Positions 9,396-17,749 of a DNA stretch of 64,000 bases are shown here, one piece after another. Position 1 is the first letter of the stretch. Every line of letters begins with the position of its first letter. Source of the DNA: a virus. A program made the position numbers and the translations under genes. The notes below the pieces were generated by a model that had not been told where the DNA came from, made no database searches, and worked only from the letters and a program-made list of their open reading frames with translations. The DNA lies in IMG/VR virus record IMGVR_UViG_3300024503_000441, positions 62,001-126,000 of that record; one strand, 5' to 3'.

Positions 9396-10154
9396 ATGAG
9401 CCAAATCGATACCGCAAGACAATCAGTCTACAACTACTGCAAAACCATGCTAGGCGATGGTATGATAGATGTAGAACTAGATCCTAAACATTATGAAACT
9501 GCCCTTGATAGGGCTATCGCTGTTTTTAGACAAAGGAGCGATAACGCCGTAGAAGAAAGTTATATTTTCTTAGATCTGCTGCCGGATACCAACGAGTACA
9601 TCTTACCAAAAGAGGTACAACAGGTTCGCCAAGTGTTTCGTAGAAGCATCGGAAGCAGGACTGGCTCGGGCGTAGGTGGTACTGTTTTTGAGCCCTTTAA
9701 CCTAGCCTATACAAATACCTATTTGTTAAGCTCGACTAATATGGGCGGTTTGCTAACCTACGAGTTATTTGCGCAATATCAAGAACTCGTAGGTAAAATG
9801 TTTGGAGCATTTATCAACTTTACATGGCATCCTCAAAGTCGAAAGTTAGTAATCCAACAGCGTCCTAGGGCTGAGGAGCAGGTGTTATTATGGTGCTACA
9901 ACACAAGACCAGACTGGGCAATCATTGACGATGTCTATGCTAGCCAATGGATCAAAGATTATAGCCTAGCTAACTGCAAGCTCATGCTAGGACAAGCACG
10001 TGAAAAGTTTGGGCAGATCGCTGGACCACAAGGCGGAACTCAGCTAAACGGTGCTGCTCTTAAAACAGAAGCTCAAGCTGAAATCGATAAACTCACTGAC
10101 GATTTGATGAAATTGGTGCCCGGCGGTTCTGGTTATACCTGGATTATCGGTTGA
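9396..10154 (+). CDS. 13: gp13-like neck protein
   Basis: 252 residues. The N-terminus has the family pattern of a helix-rich segment, VYNYCKTMLGDGMIDVEL, then HYETALDRAIAVFRQRS and the beta strand SYIFLDLLPDTNEYILP, all matching T4 gp13 in order. gp13 and gp14 complete the head and form the tail attachment site. It follows the divergent late promoter, and the ATG is 5 bases from TAAATA. Its stop overlaps the -35 box of the sigma70 promoter for the kinase gene. Confidence 0.75.
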   Translation: MSQIDTARQSVYNYCKTMLGDGMIDVELDPKHYETALDRAIAVFRQRSDNAVEESYIFLDLLPDTNEYILPKEVQQVRQVFRRSIGSRTGSGVGGTVFEPFNLAYTNTYLLSSTNMGGLLTYELFAQYQELVGKMFGAFINFTWHPQSRKLVIQQRPRAEEQVLLWCYNTRPDWAIIDDVYASQWIKDYSLANCKLMLGQAREKFGQIAGPQGGTQLNGAALKTEAQAEIDKLTDDLMKLVPGGSGYTWIIG

Positions 10155-10179
10155 CCTTAGGCTAATACTTGTTTATAAT
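10151..10179 (+). promoter_or_regulatory. sigma70-type promoter for dNMP kinase
   Basis: TTGACC at 10151-10156, 17-base spacer, TATAAT at 10174-10179. A GGAG ribosome site follows at 10190-10193, ahead of the ATG at 10200. Confidence 0.8.
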
Positions 10180-10199
10180 ATTCTTTATTGGAGAATATT

Positions 10200-10889
10200 A
10201 TGATCATTGGTATTTGCGGTTTTATCGGTAGCGGCAAAGACACAGTCGCTGACTATCTGGTTAACTTTCACGAGTTCCGTAGAGAAAGTTTTGCTAACAC
10301 ACTAAAAGATGCTTGTGCAGCCGTTTTTGGATGGGATCGCACACTCTTAGAAGGGCGCACTAAAGAAGCCCGTGAATGGCGAGAACAGGTAGATCCTTGG
10401 TGGGCTGAACGCCTAGATATGCCTACACTTACTCCCCGTTGGGTCCTGCAATACTGGGGAACAGAAGTATGCCGCAAAGGATTCCATGATGATATCTGGA
10501 TCGCTAGTCTAGAAAACAAAATCCGTAACTCAAAAGATCACGTAGTTATTTCCGATTGTCGATTTCCTAATGAAATACAAAGCATACGCAACGCAGGTGG
10601 CAAGATTATCTGGGTACAGCGTGGAGCTCTTCCTGACTGGTATGAAACTGCCGTAGAAGCCAATAAAGGTAGTAATATCGCTATCAATGATCTAAAAATG
10701 CGTAAGATACATGCGTCAGAAACTGCTTGGGTTGGCACTGATTTTGATAGTATCATTGATAACAACGGATCGCTAGACGATCTTTACACACAGGTTAGAA
10801 CTCTAGTAATCAGCGACGAGATCCCCTTGACGCCAAGTAATACCGTCCTTACTGAGTACCTGCGCACAGTTGGCACAGATTGTTTTTAA
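10200..10889 (+). CDS. 1: Deoxynucleoside monophosphate kinase (T4 gp1-like)
   Basis: 229 residues from the ATG at 10200, chosen because GGAG lies 6 bases upstream; the in-frame TTG at 10188 has no ribosome site. The P-loop is GFIGSGKDT (residues 5-13). DFRRESFAN-type and WGTEVCRKGFHDDIW segments and the VVISDCRFPNE strand match the T4 gp1 family, which phosphorylates dGMP, dTMP and 5-modified dCMP for phage DNA synthesis. The last 29 residues are encoded antisense to the 3' end of the HNH gene, so the C-terminus may be an altered tail. It has its own sigma70 promoter within a late region. Confidence 0.85.
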   Translation: MIIGICGFIGSGKDTVADYLVNFHEFRRESFANTLKDACAAVFGWDRTLLEGRTKEAREWREQVDPWWAERLDMPTLTPRWVLQYWGTEVCRKGFHDDIWIASLENKIRNSKDHVVISDCRFPNEIQSIRNAGGKIIWVQRGALPDWYETAVEANKGSNIAINDLKMRKIHASETAWVGTDFDSIIDNNGSLDDLYTQVRTLVISDEIPLTPSNTVLTEYLRTVGTDCF

Positions 10890-11138
10890 GTTGCTAGGGC
10901 GACAGTTATTCAGGTCTCCGTCTATATGGAAAACTGAAAAGACCTCTTTGTGTGGACTACGGAATCCGCATTTATCGCACTGTGATTTTTTACGATAACC
11001 AGCCCTATACCATCTAGGGATTCCGTGGTTGAGCCCGTTAGCCATGCAAACTTCGCATAGGCTTCTATAATATGTACGGCCGTCTCTATGATAGTTGACG
11101 GCTCGAGGTCGTTGTCCGCATTTACAAAGAGGTCTCAC
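10803..11138 (-). CDS. Small HNH-family / zinc-finger putative endonuclease
   Basis: 111 residues with a GTG start. It carries two Cys-pair zinc sites (CKCG with CEVC, CDKCG with CANC) and the HNH-type core FHIDGDLNNCRPSNLKTIC. This compact family is common in T4-like phages of aquatic bacteria and is usually annotated as HNH endonuclease or hypothetical. The gene sits alone on the minus strand between the kinase and sheath genes and overlaps the kinase C-terminus by 87 bp. That placement is typical of a mobile homing-type insertion. Cleavage activity is inferred only. Confidence 0.75.
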   Translation of the reverse strand: MRPLCKCGQRPRAVNYHRDGRTYYRSLCEVCMANGLNHGIPRWYRAGYRKKSQCDKCGFRSPHKEVFSVFHIDGDLNNCRPSNLKTICANCAQVLSKDGITWRQGDLVADY

Positions 11139-11142
11139 CCAA

Positions 11143-11148
11143 TATTTA
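11143..11148 (-). promoter_or_regulatory. Late TAAATA motif for the HNH gene
   Basis: TAAATA on the minus strand, 4 bases from the GTG start. No Shine-Dalgarno fits in the gap. Confidence 0.5.
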
Positions 11149-11199
11149 GCCCTTTATGACCCCTTTTTCTTTGGTTGTAACCTAGTGTTTTTCCAATAT

Positions 11200-11231
11200 C
11201 CTGGTAAATACATTGAGCAACTATTACCAGG
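11200..11231 (+). promoter_or_regulatory. 18: Hairpin overlapping the sheath-gene ribosome site
   Basis: Inverted repeat CCTGGTAA (11200-11207) and TTACCAGG (11224-11231) with a 16-base loop. The right arm contains the AGG of the AGGAG ribosome site (11229-11233) before the gp18 ATG at 11242. A TAAATA motif lies at 11205-11210, inside the left arm and loop, so a transcript from it would start downstream and lack the left arm. Confidence 0.55.
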
Positions 11232-11241
11232 AGAATAGGGA

Positions 11242-14200
11242 ATGGCATCACTTACATCACCAGGCGTAGCCGTAACGGTAATCGACGAGAGTTTTTATAC
11301 ACCAGCTGAACCTGGTACGACTCCTTTGATTGTTGTGGCAACAGCCCAGAACAAGTTGAATGCTGCAGGAACAGCAACCGCAGCAGGAACATTACAAGCA
11401 AATGCAGGTAAAGCATTTAAGATCACTAGCCAGAAGGATTTGATTGATACCTTCGGCGTACCTTTCTTTGAAAAGACAGCTACAAATAATCCAATCCACG
11501 GTGGCGAACGCAACGAGTACGGTTTACTAGCAGCATACAGCTTGTTAGGCGTTACGAACTCAGTTTTTATCGTTCGTGCTAACATCGATCTAGACCAACT
11601 AGAACCCCAAACAACCGCCCCGGGAGCAGAAGCCAATAACGGTCAATGGTGGATGGACACCAAGGCAACAGCATGGGGTATCCAAGAATGGAACGGCATG
11701 GCAGCTTCAACAAAAGGCGGCCAAACATTTACAGCACAAGTTCCTTTAGTACTAACTGACGATGACGCCAGCAAGATCGATTCCGGAACAGGAGCACCTA
11801 AGGCATCTGTAGGAGTCGACGGCAACTATGCTGTAGTATTCCAGTCAGGCAGCGCCAGTGTTGAAATGGCAACTATCTGGTACAAGCGTCCAGTAAGCCA
11901 CCCAGCAGGAAGTGCATGGGTATTGGTAGGCAGCGAAGATTGGACTGCTTCACATCCAACAGTATACTCAGGCGCCAAGATTGACACCAGCATTGCAGCA
12001 GGTCAGACATTTAAGATCAACGGCAATACTATCACTTTATCAGGTGCTAATAGAACAGCACTGCTAACAAACCTAGCAAATACTATCAATACTTTTAGTT
12101 CACAAGGCATTTCAGGTGCAGTAGTGAATGAAAAACTTTATCTTTACTTCTCCGGTAAGAATGAAGGCGACTCAAGTGTTAATGATGCTCTAAGCCTAGA
12201 AGACGGTACTGGTTCGTGGACAACTATCATGAAGATCAGCACAGGAGTACACTATGCTCCTAAGTTGGTACAAAGCCCACATACACAAGTTCCAGCATTT
12301 AAAGAAGATGATACAGCACCACGTCCAAGTGGTAGCGTATGGCTAAAGACCACAGAACCAAACAATGGTTCACGTTGGAGAATGAAGCGTTGGAGTACTG
12401 TAACTAAAGTATGGTCAGCTGTTGAAGCTTATCTATACGGCAGCACACACGAAGCTGACTATCAGCTCGATCGTGCAGGCGGTGGTAAGAATCTAACTGT
12501 CGATACACTATTCGTCCAGACAAACGCAGACGAGCTAACAGGTGCTAATCAAGCTCCAGGTACAGCAACTTTCCGTATCTGGCGCAGAGCTGTTAAGGGT
12601 GCTACTTCAGTAACATCGCCAGCTAAGACATCAGCATTTTCAGCAGGTGCAAAATCGATCACTATCAGCGAATCAGTGGTCGGTGCAATCGGTCTAAACT
12701 CTATGACTGTTACAACCGCAGCCCTAACAGGCAGCGTTGGTTCAATCAGCGCAGACCTAGAAAAGATTGCAAAGGCCATCAACGACGCTGCTTATAACGA
12801 ACTTACAGACGTTGGTCTTAAGAATGTTAGTGCTACTGTTAACGAAGATAATAGTCTAACTATTACACACGCCGCAGGCGGCGAAATCCGTATTACAGAT
12901 ACTGACGGTGTAGTTGGTTCACTATTTGGATCTACATACAATCCTTATACCAAATCAGGACTGGCAAACTTCTATGCATCACCAGAAGGTGTAGCAGTTA
13001 ACGGTTATGATTATCTAATCTCGAACTGGAGACCATTAGCTAGCGAAGGATTTATTCCAAGCAGCTCAGCTCCAACTAACGAGCCATCCGATGGTCAACT
13101 ATGGTACAACCCAACTGTTAGCGAAGTTGATATCCTAATACACAACGGTGTTACATGGAAAGGATACAGGAACGTATATTCAGGCACTTGGTCAGGTGGC
13201 CCTATTGTAAGTGCATCTAAGCCTACAGAGAATCCAGATGGCGGCGCACTAGCTAACAACGATCTATGGATTGATACTTCAGATGTTGAAATGTATCCAA
13301 GAATATATCGTTACAAGAATGCAGGTCTATCATCAGCAACATGGGTGTTGATTGACAGTGCAGATCAAACAACAGAAGAAGGCATTCTATTTGCTGATGC
13401 ACGTTACGGTGTATCAGGTGCAACTGGCAATATTGCAGGGGCTATTAAAGATCTTCTATCTTCAGACTATATCGACTTCGACGCTCCAGATCCAGCACTA
13501 TATCCAAAGGGTATGTTGCTATGGAACACACGTAGAAGCGGTGGCAATGTTAAGCAGTATCATAACAGTTATGTTGACAAAGATGCAGATAACACACGTT
13601 ATCTAGGTCAGGCACAGTCATTGTATGCAACCGGCAGCAATGATGCTAAAGTATTTGATCGTTGGGTAACAGCAAGTCCAAATAACGAAGACGGTTCAGG
13701 TTCATTCCTACGTCATGCTCAACGCAAAGTGGTTGTCAGCGCACTCAAGAGTGTTGTAGACACAAGTGCTGAGATCCGTGACGAAGAACGTCGTAACTTC
13801 AACATCATTGCTGCTCCAGGGTATCCTGAACTAATGAGCAACTTGGTTAACTTGAATATCGACCGAGGATTGACAGCATTCGTTATCGGTGATACTCCAT
13901 TACGCTTGCCAGCAGATGCTACAAGTCTAACAACATGGGGTACTAACGCTAATCTAGTTACAGACAACGGCGATGATGGTATCGTTACCTATGACAACTA
14001 TCTATCAGTGTTCTATCCAAATGGATTTACCACAGACCTAGGTGGTTACAACGCAGTTGTTCCAGCATCACATATGATGCTAAAAACAATAACATTGAGC
14101 GACAATGTAAGCTATCCTTGGTTTGCACCAGCAGGCACACGCCGTGGTGGTATTACTAACGCAACAGCAGTTGGTTATATCGATGCAGACACAGGTGAGT

Positions 14201-14643
14201 TCCAAACCGTTGCTCTTAACAACGGACAGCGTGATACACTTTATGATCTAAAGATCAATCCAATCGCATTCTTTAATGGTGTTGGACTTGTTAACTATGG
14301 TCAAAAGACACGCGATCCTAACGCAAGCGCATTAGATCGTATTAACGTAGCTCGTCTAGTTGTTTACCTACGTAGCCAACTAAACAAACTTGCTCGTCCA
14401 TACATTTTTGAACCTAATGACAAAATCACACGTGATGAGATTAAGCAGGCATGTGAAAGCCTATTGCTGGAGTTGGTAGGACTAAGGGCACTATACGACT
14501 TCGCAGTTGTTTGTGATGAATCTAACAACACACCAAGCAGAATTGATCGTAATGAGCTATGGGTAGACATTGCTATTAGTCCTGTCAAGGCAGTAGAGTT
14601 CATTTACATCCCACTACGTGTTAAGAACACAGGAGAGATTTAA
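11242..14643 (+). CDS. 18: gp18-like contractile tail sheath protein
   Basis: 1,133 residues. The N-terminus SLTSPGVAVTVIDES and the following PLIVVATAQNK match phage sheath proteins. The C-terminal domain has the family features (RINVARLVVYLRSQLNKLAR, AISPVKAVEFIYIPLRV). The sheath contracts to drive the tube through the host envelope. T4 gp18 is 659 residues; about 450 extra residues are inserted centrally and include repeated FWVKTTEPNNGS-type and LWYNPTVSEVDI-type loops that resemble surface-exposed decoration domains. A strong AGGAG ribosome site precedes it, and gp19 starts 2 bases after the stop. Confidence 0.93.
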   Translation: MASLTSPGVAVTVIDESFYTPAEPGTTPLIVVATAQNKLNAAGTATAAGTLQANAGKAFKITSQKDLIDTFGVPFFEKTATNNPIHGGERNEYGLLAAYSLLGVTNSVFIVRANIDLDQLEPQTTAPGAEANNGQWWMDTKATAWGIQEWNGMAASTKGGQTFTAQVPLVLTDDDASKIDSGTGAPKASVGVDGNYAVVFQSGSASVEMATIWYKRPVSHPAGSAWVLVGSEDWTASHPTVYSGAKIDTSIAAGQTFKINGNTITLSGANRTALLTNLANTINTFSSQGISGAVVNEKLYLYFSGKNEGDSSVNDALSLEDGTGSWTTIMKISTGVHYAPKLVQSPHTQVPAFKEDDTAPRPSGSVWLKTTEPNNGSRWRMKRWSTVTKVWSAVEAYLYGSTHEADYQLDRAGGGKNLTVDTLFVQTNADELTGANQAPGTATFRIWRRAVKGATSVTSPAKTSAFSAGAKSITISESVVGAIGLNSMTVTTAALTGSVGSISADLEKIAKAINDAAYNELTDVGLKNVSATVNEDNSLTITHAAGGEIRITDTDGVVGSLFGSTYNPYTKSGLANFYASPEGVAVNGYDYLISNWRPLASEGFIPSSSAPTNEPSDGQLWYNPTVSEVDILIHNGVTWKGYRNVYSGTWSGGPIVSASKPTENPDGGALANNDLWIDTSDVEMYPRIYRYKNAGLSSATWVLIDSADQTTEEGILFADARYGVSGATGNIAGAIKDLLSSDYIDFDAPDPALYPKGMLLWNTRRSGGNVKQYHNSYVDKDADNTRYLGQAQSLYATGSNDAKVFDRWVTASPNNEDGSGSFLRHAQRKVVVSALKSVVDTSAEIRDEERRNFNIIAAPGYPELMSNLVNLNIDRGLTAFVIGDTPLRLPADATSLTTWGTNANLVTDNGDDGIVTYDNYLSVFYPNGFTTDLGGYNAVVPASHMMLKTITLSDNVSYPWFAPAGTRRGGITNATAVGYIDADTGEFQTVALNNGQRDTLYDLKINPIAFFNGVGLVNYGQKTRDPNASALDRINVARLVVYLRSQLNKLARPYIFEPNDKITRDEIKQACESLLLELVGLRALYDFAVVCDESNNTPSRIDRNELWVDIAISPVKAVEFIYIPLRVKNTGEI

Positions 14644-14645
14644 AA

Positions 14646-15296
14646 ATGCCTATCACATCATTAAACAACTTAACAGTTCCAACTAATGGCTCAGTCAGCA
14701 CTCAAGTGCTGCTGATGCCTAAACTAAAGTATCGCTTTAGAGTGACACTATTAGGATTTGGCGTTGCAGCAGCTACTGAACTAACAAAGCAGGTAGCAGA
14801 CGTAACTCGTCCTAAAGTAGCATTCGAAGAGATTCCGTTGGATGTCTACAACAGCAAGGTATACCTAGCTGGTAAGTACACATTTGAAACTATCACGCTC
14901 ACACTACGTGACGATGCTAGCGGTCAAGTGCAGGCACTAGTAGGACAACAGATACAGAAGCAATACGATTTCATGGAACAAGCTTCAGCACGTTCTGGTA
15001 TCGATTACAAGTTTACTACACGTATCGAAGTACTAGACGGCGGAAACGGTGCTCTAACACCAAACGTTCTAGAAACTATCAACCTATATGGTTGCTTTGT
15101 ACAGAACGCAGACTATGGTGATCTAAACTATGGTACCAACGAAGCAGCAACAGTAGCATTAACCATCCGCTTTGATAACATGGAGCAATGGGCAGCTGGT
15201 CAAACTGCAACAAGTATCGTTGGTGGTATTGGTGCAGCAGTTGGCCGTCAGATCGCTACAGAAGCAACAACTGGAGCATTGGGCGCACAAGGTTAA
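14646..15296 (+). CDS. 19: gp19-like tail tube protein
   Basis: 216 residues, close to the usual tube size (T4 163) with short extensions. LKYRFRVTLLGFG, AFEEIPLDVYNSKVYLAG and FETITLTLRDDASG match the T4-type tube beta-barrel. Hexameric rings of this protein line the sheath and conduct the DNA. It lies directly after the sheath gene and ends in an intrinsic terminator, so gp18-gp19 form one late operon. Confidence 0.9.
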   Translation: MPITSLNNLTVPTNGSVSTQVLLMPKLKYRFRVTLLGFGVAAATELTKQVADVTRPKVAFEEIPLDVYNSKVYLAGKYTFETITLTLRDDASGQVQALVGQQIQKQYDFMEQASARSGIDYKFTTRIEVLDGGNGALTPNVLETINLYGCFVQNADYGDLNYGTNEAATVALTIRFDNMEQWAAGQTATSIVGGIGAAVGRQIATEATTGALGAQG

Positions 15297-15316
15297 TAGT
15301 TATATTAACTCAGAAG

Positions 15317-15342
15317 AACCCGAGTTTATCTCGGGTTTTTTT
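15317..15342 (+). terminator. Intrinsic terminator after gp19
   Basis: Stem AACCCGAG / CTCGGGTT (8 bp) with a 5-base loop, followed by a run of seven T (15336-15342). Confidence 0.92.
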
Positions 15343-15348
15343 GTGGCA

Positions 15349-15354
15349 TAAATA
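15349..15354 (+). promoter_or_regulatory. Late TAAATA motif
   Basis: TAAATA ends 5 bases before the ATG at 15360, directly behind the gp19 terminator. Confidence 0.65.
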
Positions 15355-15359
15355 TTAGT

Positions 15360-16448
15360 ATGGCAAACTTCTTCACTCGATTTCTTAATGGCGTAGGTGC
15401 AGGACTTTTAACACCTAAAGGTATTAACAGTAACTGGCAGCATGCCACACGACTATTCATAGATGATACATTTAGACTCAGTCCAAGAACTAAGTTCTTA
15501 TTCTATGCTAGATTTGAAGTTGATAAAACAGCTCTAAGAAGCCCTGCATTTACCAATCGACATGCTGACGAGTTTGGTTTATTAATCAAAGGTGCAGACC
15601 TTCCTAAGTTTAGTTTTGACTCGATGGTCAAAAATCAATACAATAGAAAGAAGATAGTTTACAAAGCAATAAACTACGAGCCCGTTAATATAACTATGCA
15701 CGATGACAATGCCGGTATCGTTAATGCTTTATGGGCCTTGTACTACGGATACTATATCGCTGATCGTACACAGCCAAATGCAGCGTGGACTGCAACGCAT
15801 CTAAGACCAACAAAGACACCTAAAGATAATTTCCGTTATGGTCTTGATAATGAAATCAGCACTCCTTTCTTTAAAAGTATTACTATCTATACTATGAGCC
15901 GTAGGAGATTCCAGAGTTACACATTAGTAAACCCACGTATTAAAACTTGGAATCACGGCAACGTTGATTACAGTGAAGGTGGCACACTAGAAAGCCAAAT
16001 GACTGTAGAATATGAAGCAGTGCAATACGGTGGCGGCACCGTAAGATCTAACAGTCCCAAAGGTTTTGCTACATTACATTATGATCTGTTACCAAGTCCT
16101 TTGAGTGTAGCCGGTGGCGGAGTTGCTACTCTTACAGGAGAAGGCGGCGTACTCGATGGCCTAGAACAAGTATTCGGTGACTTATCTAACGGCACAACTT
16201 TTGATAGTTTTGGAGGATTCCTTGGTACAGCTATCAAAGGAATCAACACCTATAAAAATCTAAGAGGATTGACCAAAGAAGGACTGGCCGGTGAGGCTGT
16301 CAACATCTTAAGCAATCCAGGAAACATTGCTACAGCGGTATCTACAGTCGGAGGAGTCATAGGTGCTGTGTTTCCAAAGAATACATCGACCACTACTAAC
16401 ACACAAGCAACGCAGCGATCTATCATCGCACCTCCAGATCAAGGATAA
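15360..16448 (+). CDS. Tail-tube-like / baseplate tube-initiator candidate
   Basis: 362 residues. The N-terminal two thirds is a tube-fold-like domain (TKFLFYARFEVDKTALR, EFGLLIKGADLPKFSFD, YEPVNITMHDDNAG, FFKSITIYTMSRRRF, SQMTVEYEAVQYG). This resembles gp19-type tube proteins with an additional C-terminal region, the organisation expected of baseplate tube initiator proteins such as gp54 or gp48. The C-terminal 120 residues are Gly-rich and low in complexity. It follows gp19 behind its own late promoter. The specific T4 equivalent is not certain. Confidence 0.6.
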   Translation: MANFFTRFLNGVGAGLLTPKGINSNWQHATRLFIDDTFRLSPRTKFLFYARFEVDKTALRSPAFTNRHADEFGLLIKGADLPKFSFDSMVKNQYNRKKIVYKAINYEPVNITMHDDNAGIVNALWALYYGYYIADRTQPNAAWTATHLRPTKTPKDNFRYGLDNEISTPFFKSITIYTMSRRRFQSYTLVNPRIKTWNHGNVDYSEGGTLESQMTVEYEAVQYGGGTVRSNSPKGFATLHYDLLPSPLSVAGGGVATLTGEGGVLDGLEQVFGDLSNGTTFDSFGGFLGTAIKGINTYKNLRGLTKEGLAGEAVNILSNPGNIATAVSTVGGVIGAVFPKNTSTTTNTQATQRSIIAPPDQG

Positions 16449-16451
16449 TAA

Positions 16452-16820
16452 ATGGCAACTAACTTACCTATCAGTACCCCTTCTGACAGTTCAGCAGGCA
16501 CACGCCTATTCTTTGATACATATGGTCAAGAACCTTTGCAGTTTAACGCTTCAGAAGTTGATGCCACAGTTTCTTTTTTTAAAGGCAAAGGATTTGATGA
16601 CGACGCCGCAGCAGTAGTGTCATCGACATTGCTAAAGCAGGCAAAACTAGACGGGACACCTATCTTTAGTATCTTGGATACATTAAAAGGGTTTAATGAA
16701 CTAGACCTAAGTTCTCTTGTCGGAGAAGTCTTAAACAATAATAGAACCTCTACGTCAACTCTAGGATTCAGGACTACACCTGTAGTAAACACAACCCATA
16801 CTAGGAATATCTTACCGTAA
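16452..16820 (+). CDS. Hypothetical protein, 122 aa, next to gp4
   Basis: The family is not recognised. An N-terminal beta-like stretch (FFDTYGQEPLQFNASEVDATVSFF) is followed by a helical segment (AAAVVSSTLLKQAK) and a Leu-rich stretch (FSILDTLKGFNELDLSSLVGEVL). It sits 3 bases after the tube-like gene and its stop overlaps the gp4 start by 1 base, so it is co-translated with virion genes. A minor structural or assembly role is likely from context only. Confidence 0.6.
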   Translation: MATNLPISTPSDSSAGTRLFFDTYGQEPLQFNASEVDATVSFFKGKGFDDDAAAVVSSTLLKQAKLDGTPIFSILDTLKGFNELDLSSLVGEVLNNNRTSTSTLGFRTTPVVNTTHTRNILP

Positions 16821-17260
16821 TGCCCAAGTTTGCCCAAGGTTTTTTTGAAATGAAAAATCCTAGCAAATATGTAGGATTAAAGAAGCCATTAGCTAGAAGT
16901 AGTTGGGAGTTTGTATTCATGCGTATGCTTGACGAACACCCAGGAGTCGAAAACTGGGCTAGCGAGAGCGTACAGATACCTTATAGAGATCCCCTGACAG
17001 GACGCCAAACAATATATGTTCCGGATTTCTTTATTGTGTATATAGATAAAAACAAAAAGAAACATGCCGAACTAGTTGAAGTAAAGCCAGCAAGTCAGAC
17101 GTTAAGAGAAAAAGTAGGAAAGAGTGCTTATAATCAACAGCAGTATATTAAAAATCTAGCCAAATGGGAAGCTGCAAGTAAGTGGTGCAAGCAGCAGAAT
17201 ATAAGGTTTAGGGTCGTAAATGAGAATGAGATTTTCCATCAGGGCGGCAATCGTAGATAA
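16820..17260 (+). CDS. 4: gp4-like head completion protein
   Basis: 146 residues, close to T4 gp4 (150). LARSSWEFVFMRMLDEHPGVENWASE, IPYRDPLTGR and YVPDFFIVYIDKNKKKHAELVEVKPAS follow the gp4 order. The D (PDFF) and E-x-K (VEVKP) residues form a TnsA / PD-(D/E)XK nuclease-like core, as noted for this family. gp4 acts late in head maturation after DNA packaging. It is translationally coupled to its neighbours within the late operon. Confidence 0.85.
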   Translation: MPKFAQGFFEMKNPSKYVGLKKPLARSSWEFVFMRMLDEHPGVENWASESVQIPYRDPLTGRQTIYVPDFFIVYIDKNKKKHAELVEVKPASQTLREKVGKSAYNQQQYIKNLAKWEAASKWCKQQNIRFRVVNENEIFHQGGNRR

Positions 17261-17267
17261 GTAAAGT

Positions 17268-17741
17268 ATGACCAAAAAACTTGAAGAATTATTCAACTTA
17301 GACCAGGCAAAAGAAGAAGAGCCAGCACCCGCGCCTCCTACACATCAGCAGGTACAAAGCCTTGATGACAGTTATAAAGCAGTAGCTGAGTTAACTAGAG
17401 GATTGCCGCAGATTGCCGAGTTAGATAACATTGATGATAAAGAGCTAGATGCTCTAGCTAGCAAAGCAGAAAAAGCCTATGATGATCTAATGGATTTGGG
17501 CATGAATGTAGAAGTGCGTTACAGTGGGCGCATCTTTGAAGTAGCTGGTACTATGATGAAAAATGCCATAGACGCCAAAACAGCTAAAATAGACAAAAAG
17601 TTAAAAGCAGTAGATCTACAGCTAAAGAAGCTTAAAATCGATCAAGATACTAAATCTCCAGAAGGAGAAGTATTAAATGGTCAGGGTTACATAATCACTG
17701 ACCGCAACGAGCTATTGAAAAAATTGAGCCAAAAGGGCTAA
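17268..17741 (+). CDS. 16: gp16-like small terminase subunit
   Basis: 157 residues versus 164 in T4. After an acidic, Pro-rich N-terminus, the central helical pair (DSYKAVAELTRGL, YSGRIFEVAGTMMKNAIDAK, DKKLKAVDLQLKKLK) has the gp16 coiled-coil hairpin arrangement. The C-terminal GYIITDRNELLKKL corresponds to the T4 segment ATVFMGSPTELMDEI. The small subunit forms rings that start packaging and stimulate gp17. It lies in the same operon as gp4 and upstream of gp17. The call rests on architecture and context. Confidence 0.7.
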   Translation: MTKKLEELFNLDQAKEEEPAPAPPTHQQVQSLDDSYKAVAELTRGLPQIAELDNIDDKELDALASKAEKAYDDLMDLGMNVEVRYSGRIFEVAGTMMKNAIDAKTAKIDKKLKAVDLQLKKLKIDQDTKSPEGEVLNGQGYIITDRNELLKKLSQKG

Positions 17742-17744
17742 ATA
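17739..17744 (+). promoter_or_regulatory. Late TAAATA motif
   Basis: TAAATA overlaps the gp16 stop and ends 5 bases before the ATG at 17750. Confidence 0.6.
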
Positions 17745-17749
17745 TTAAT

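Noticed and set aside
9363-9422. Upstream extension of gp14 to 9422
   Set aside because: It would cross the divergent late motifs and overlap gp13 by 27 bp; the ATG at 9362 gives a normal N-terminus.
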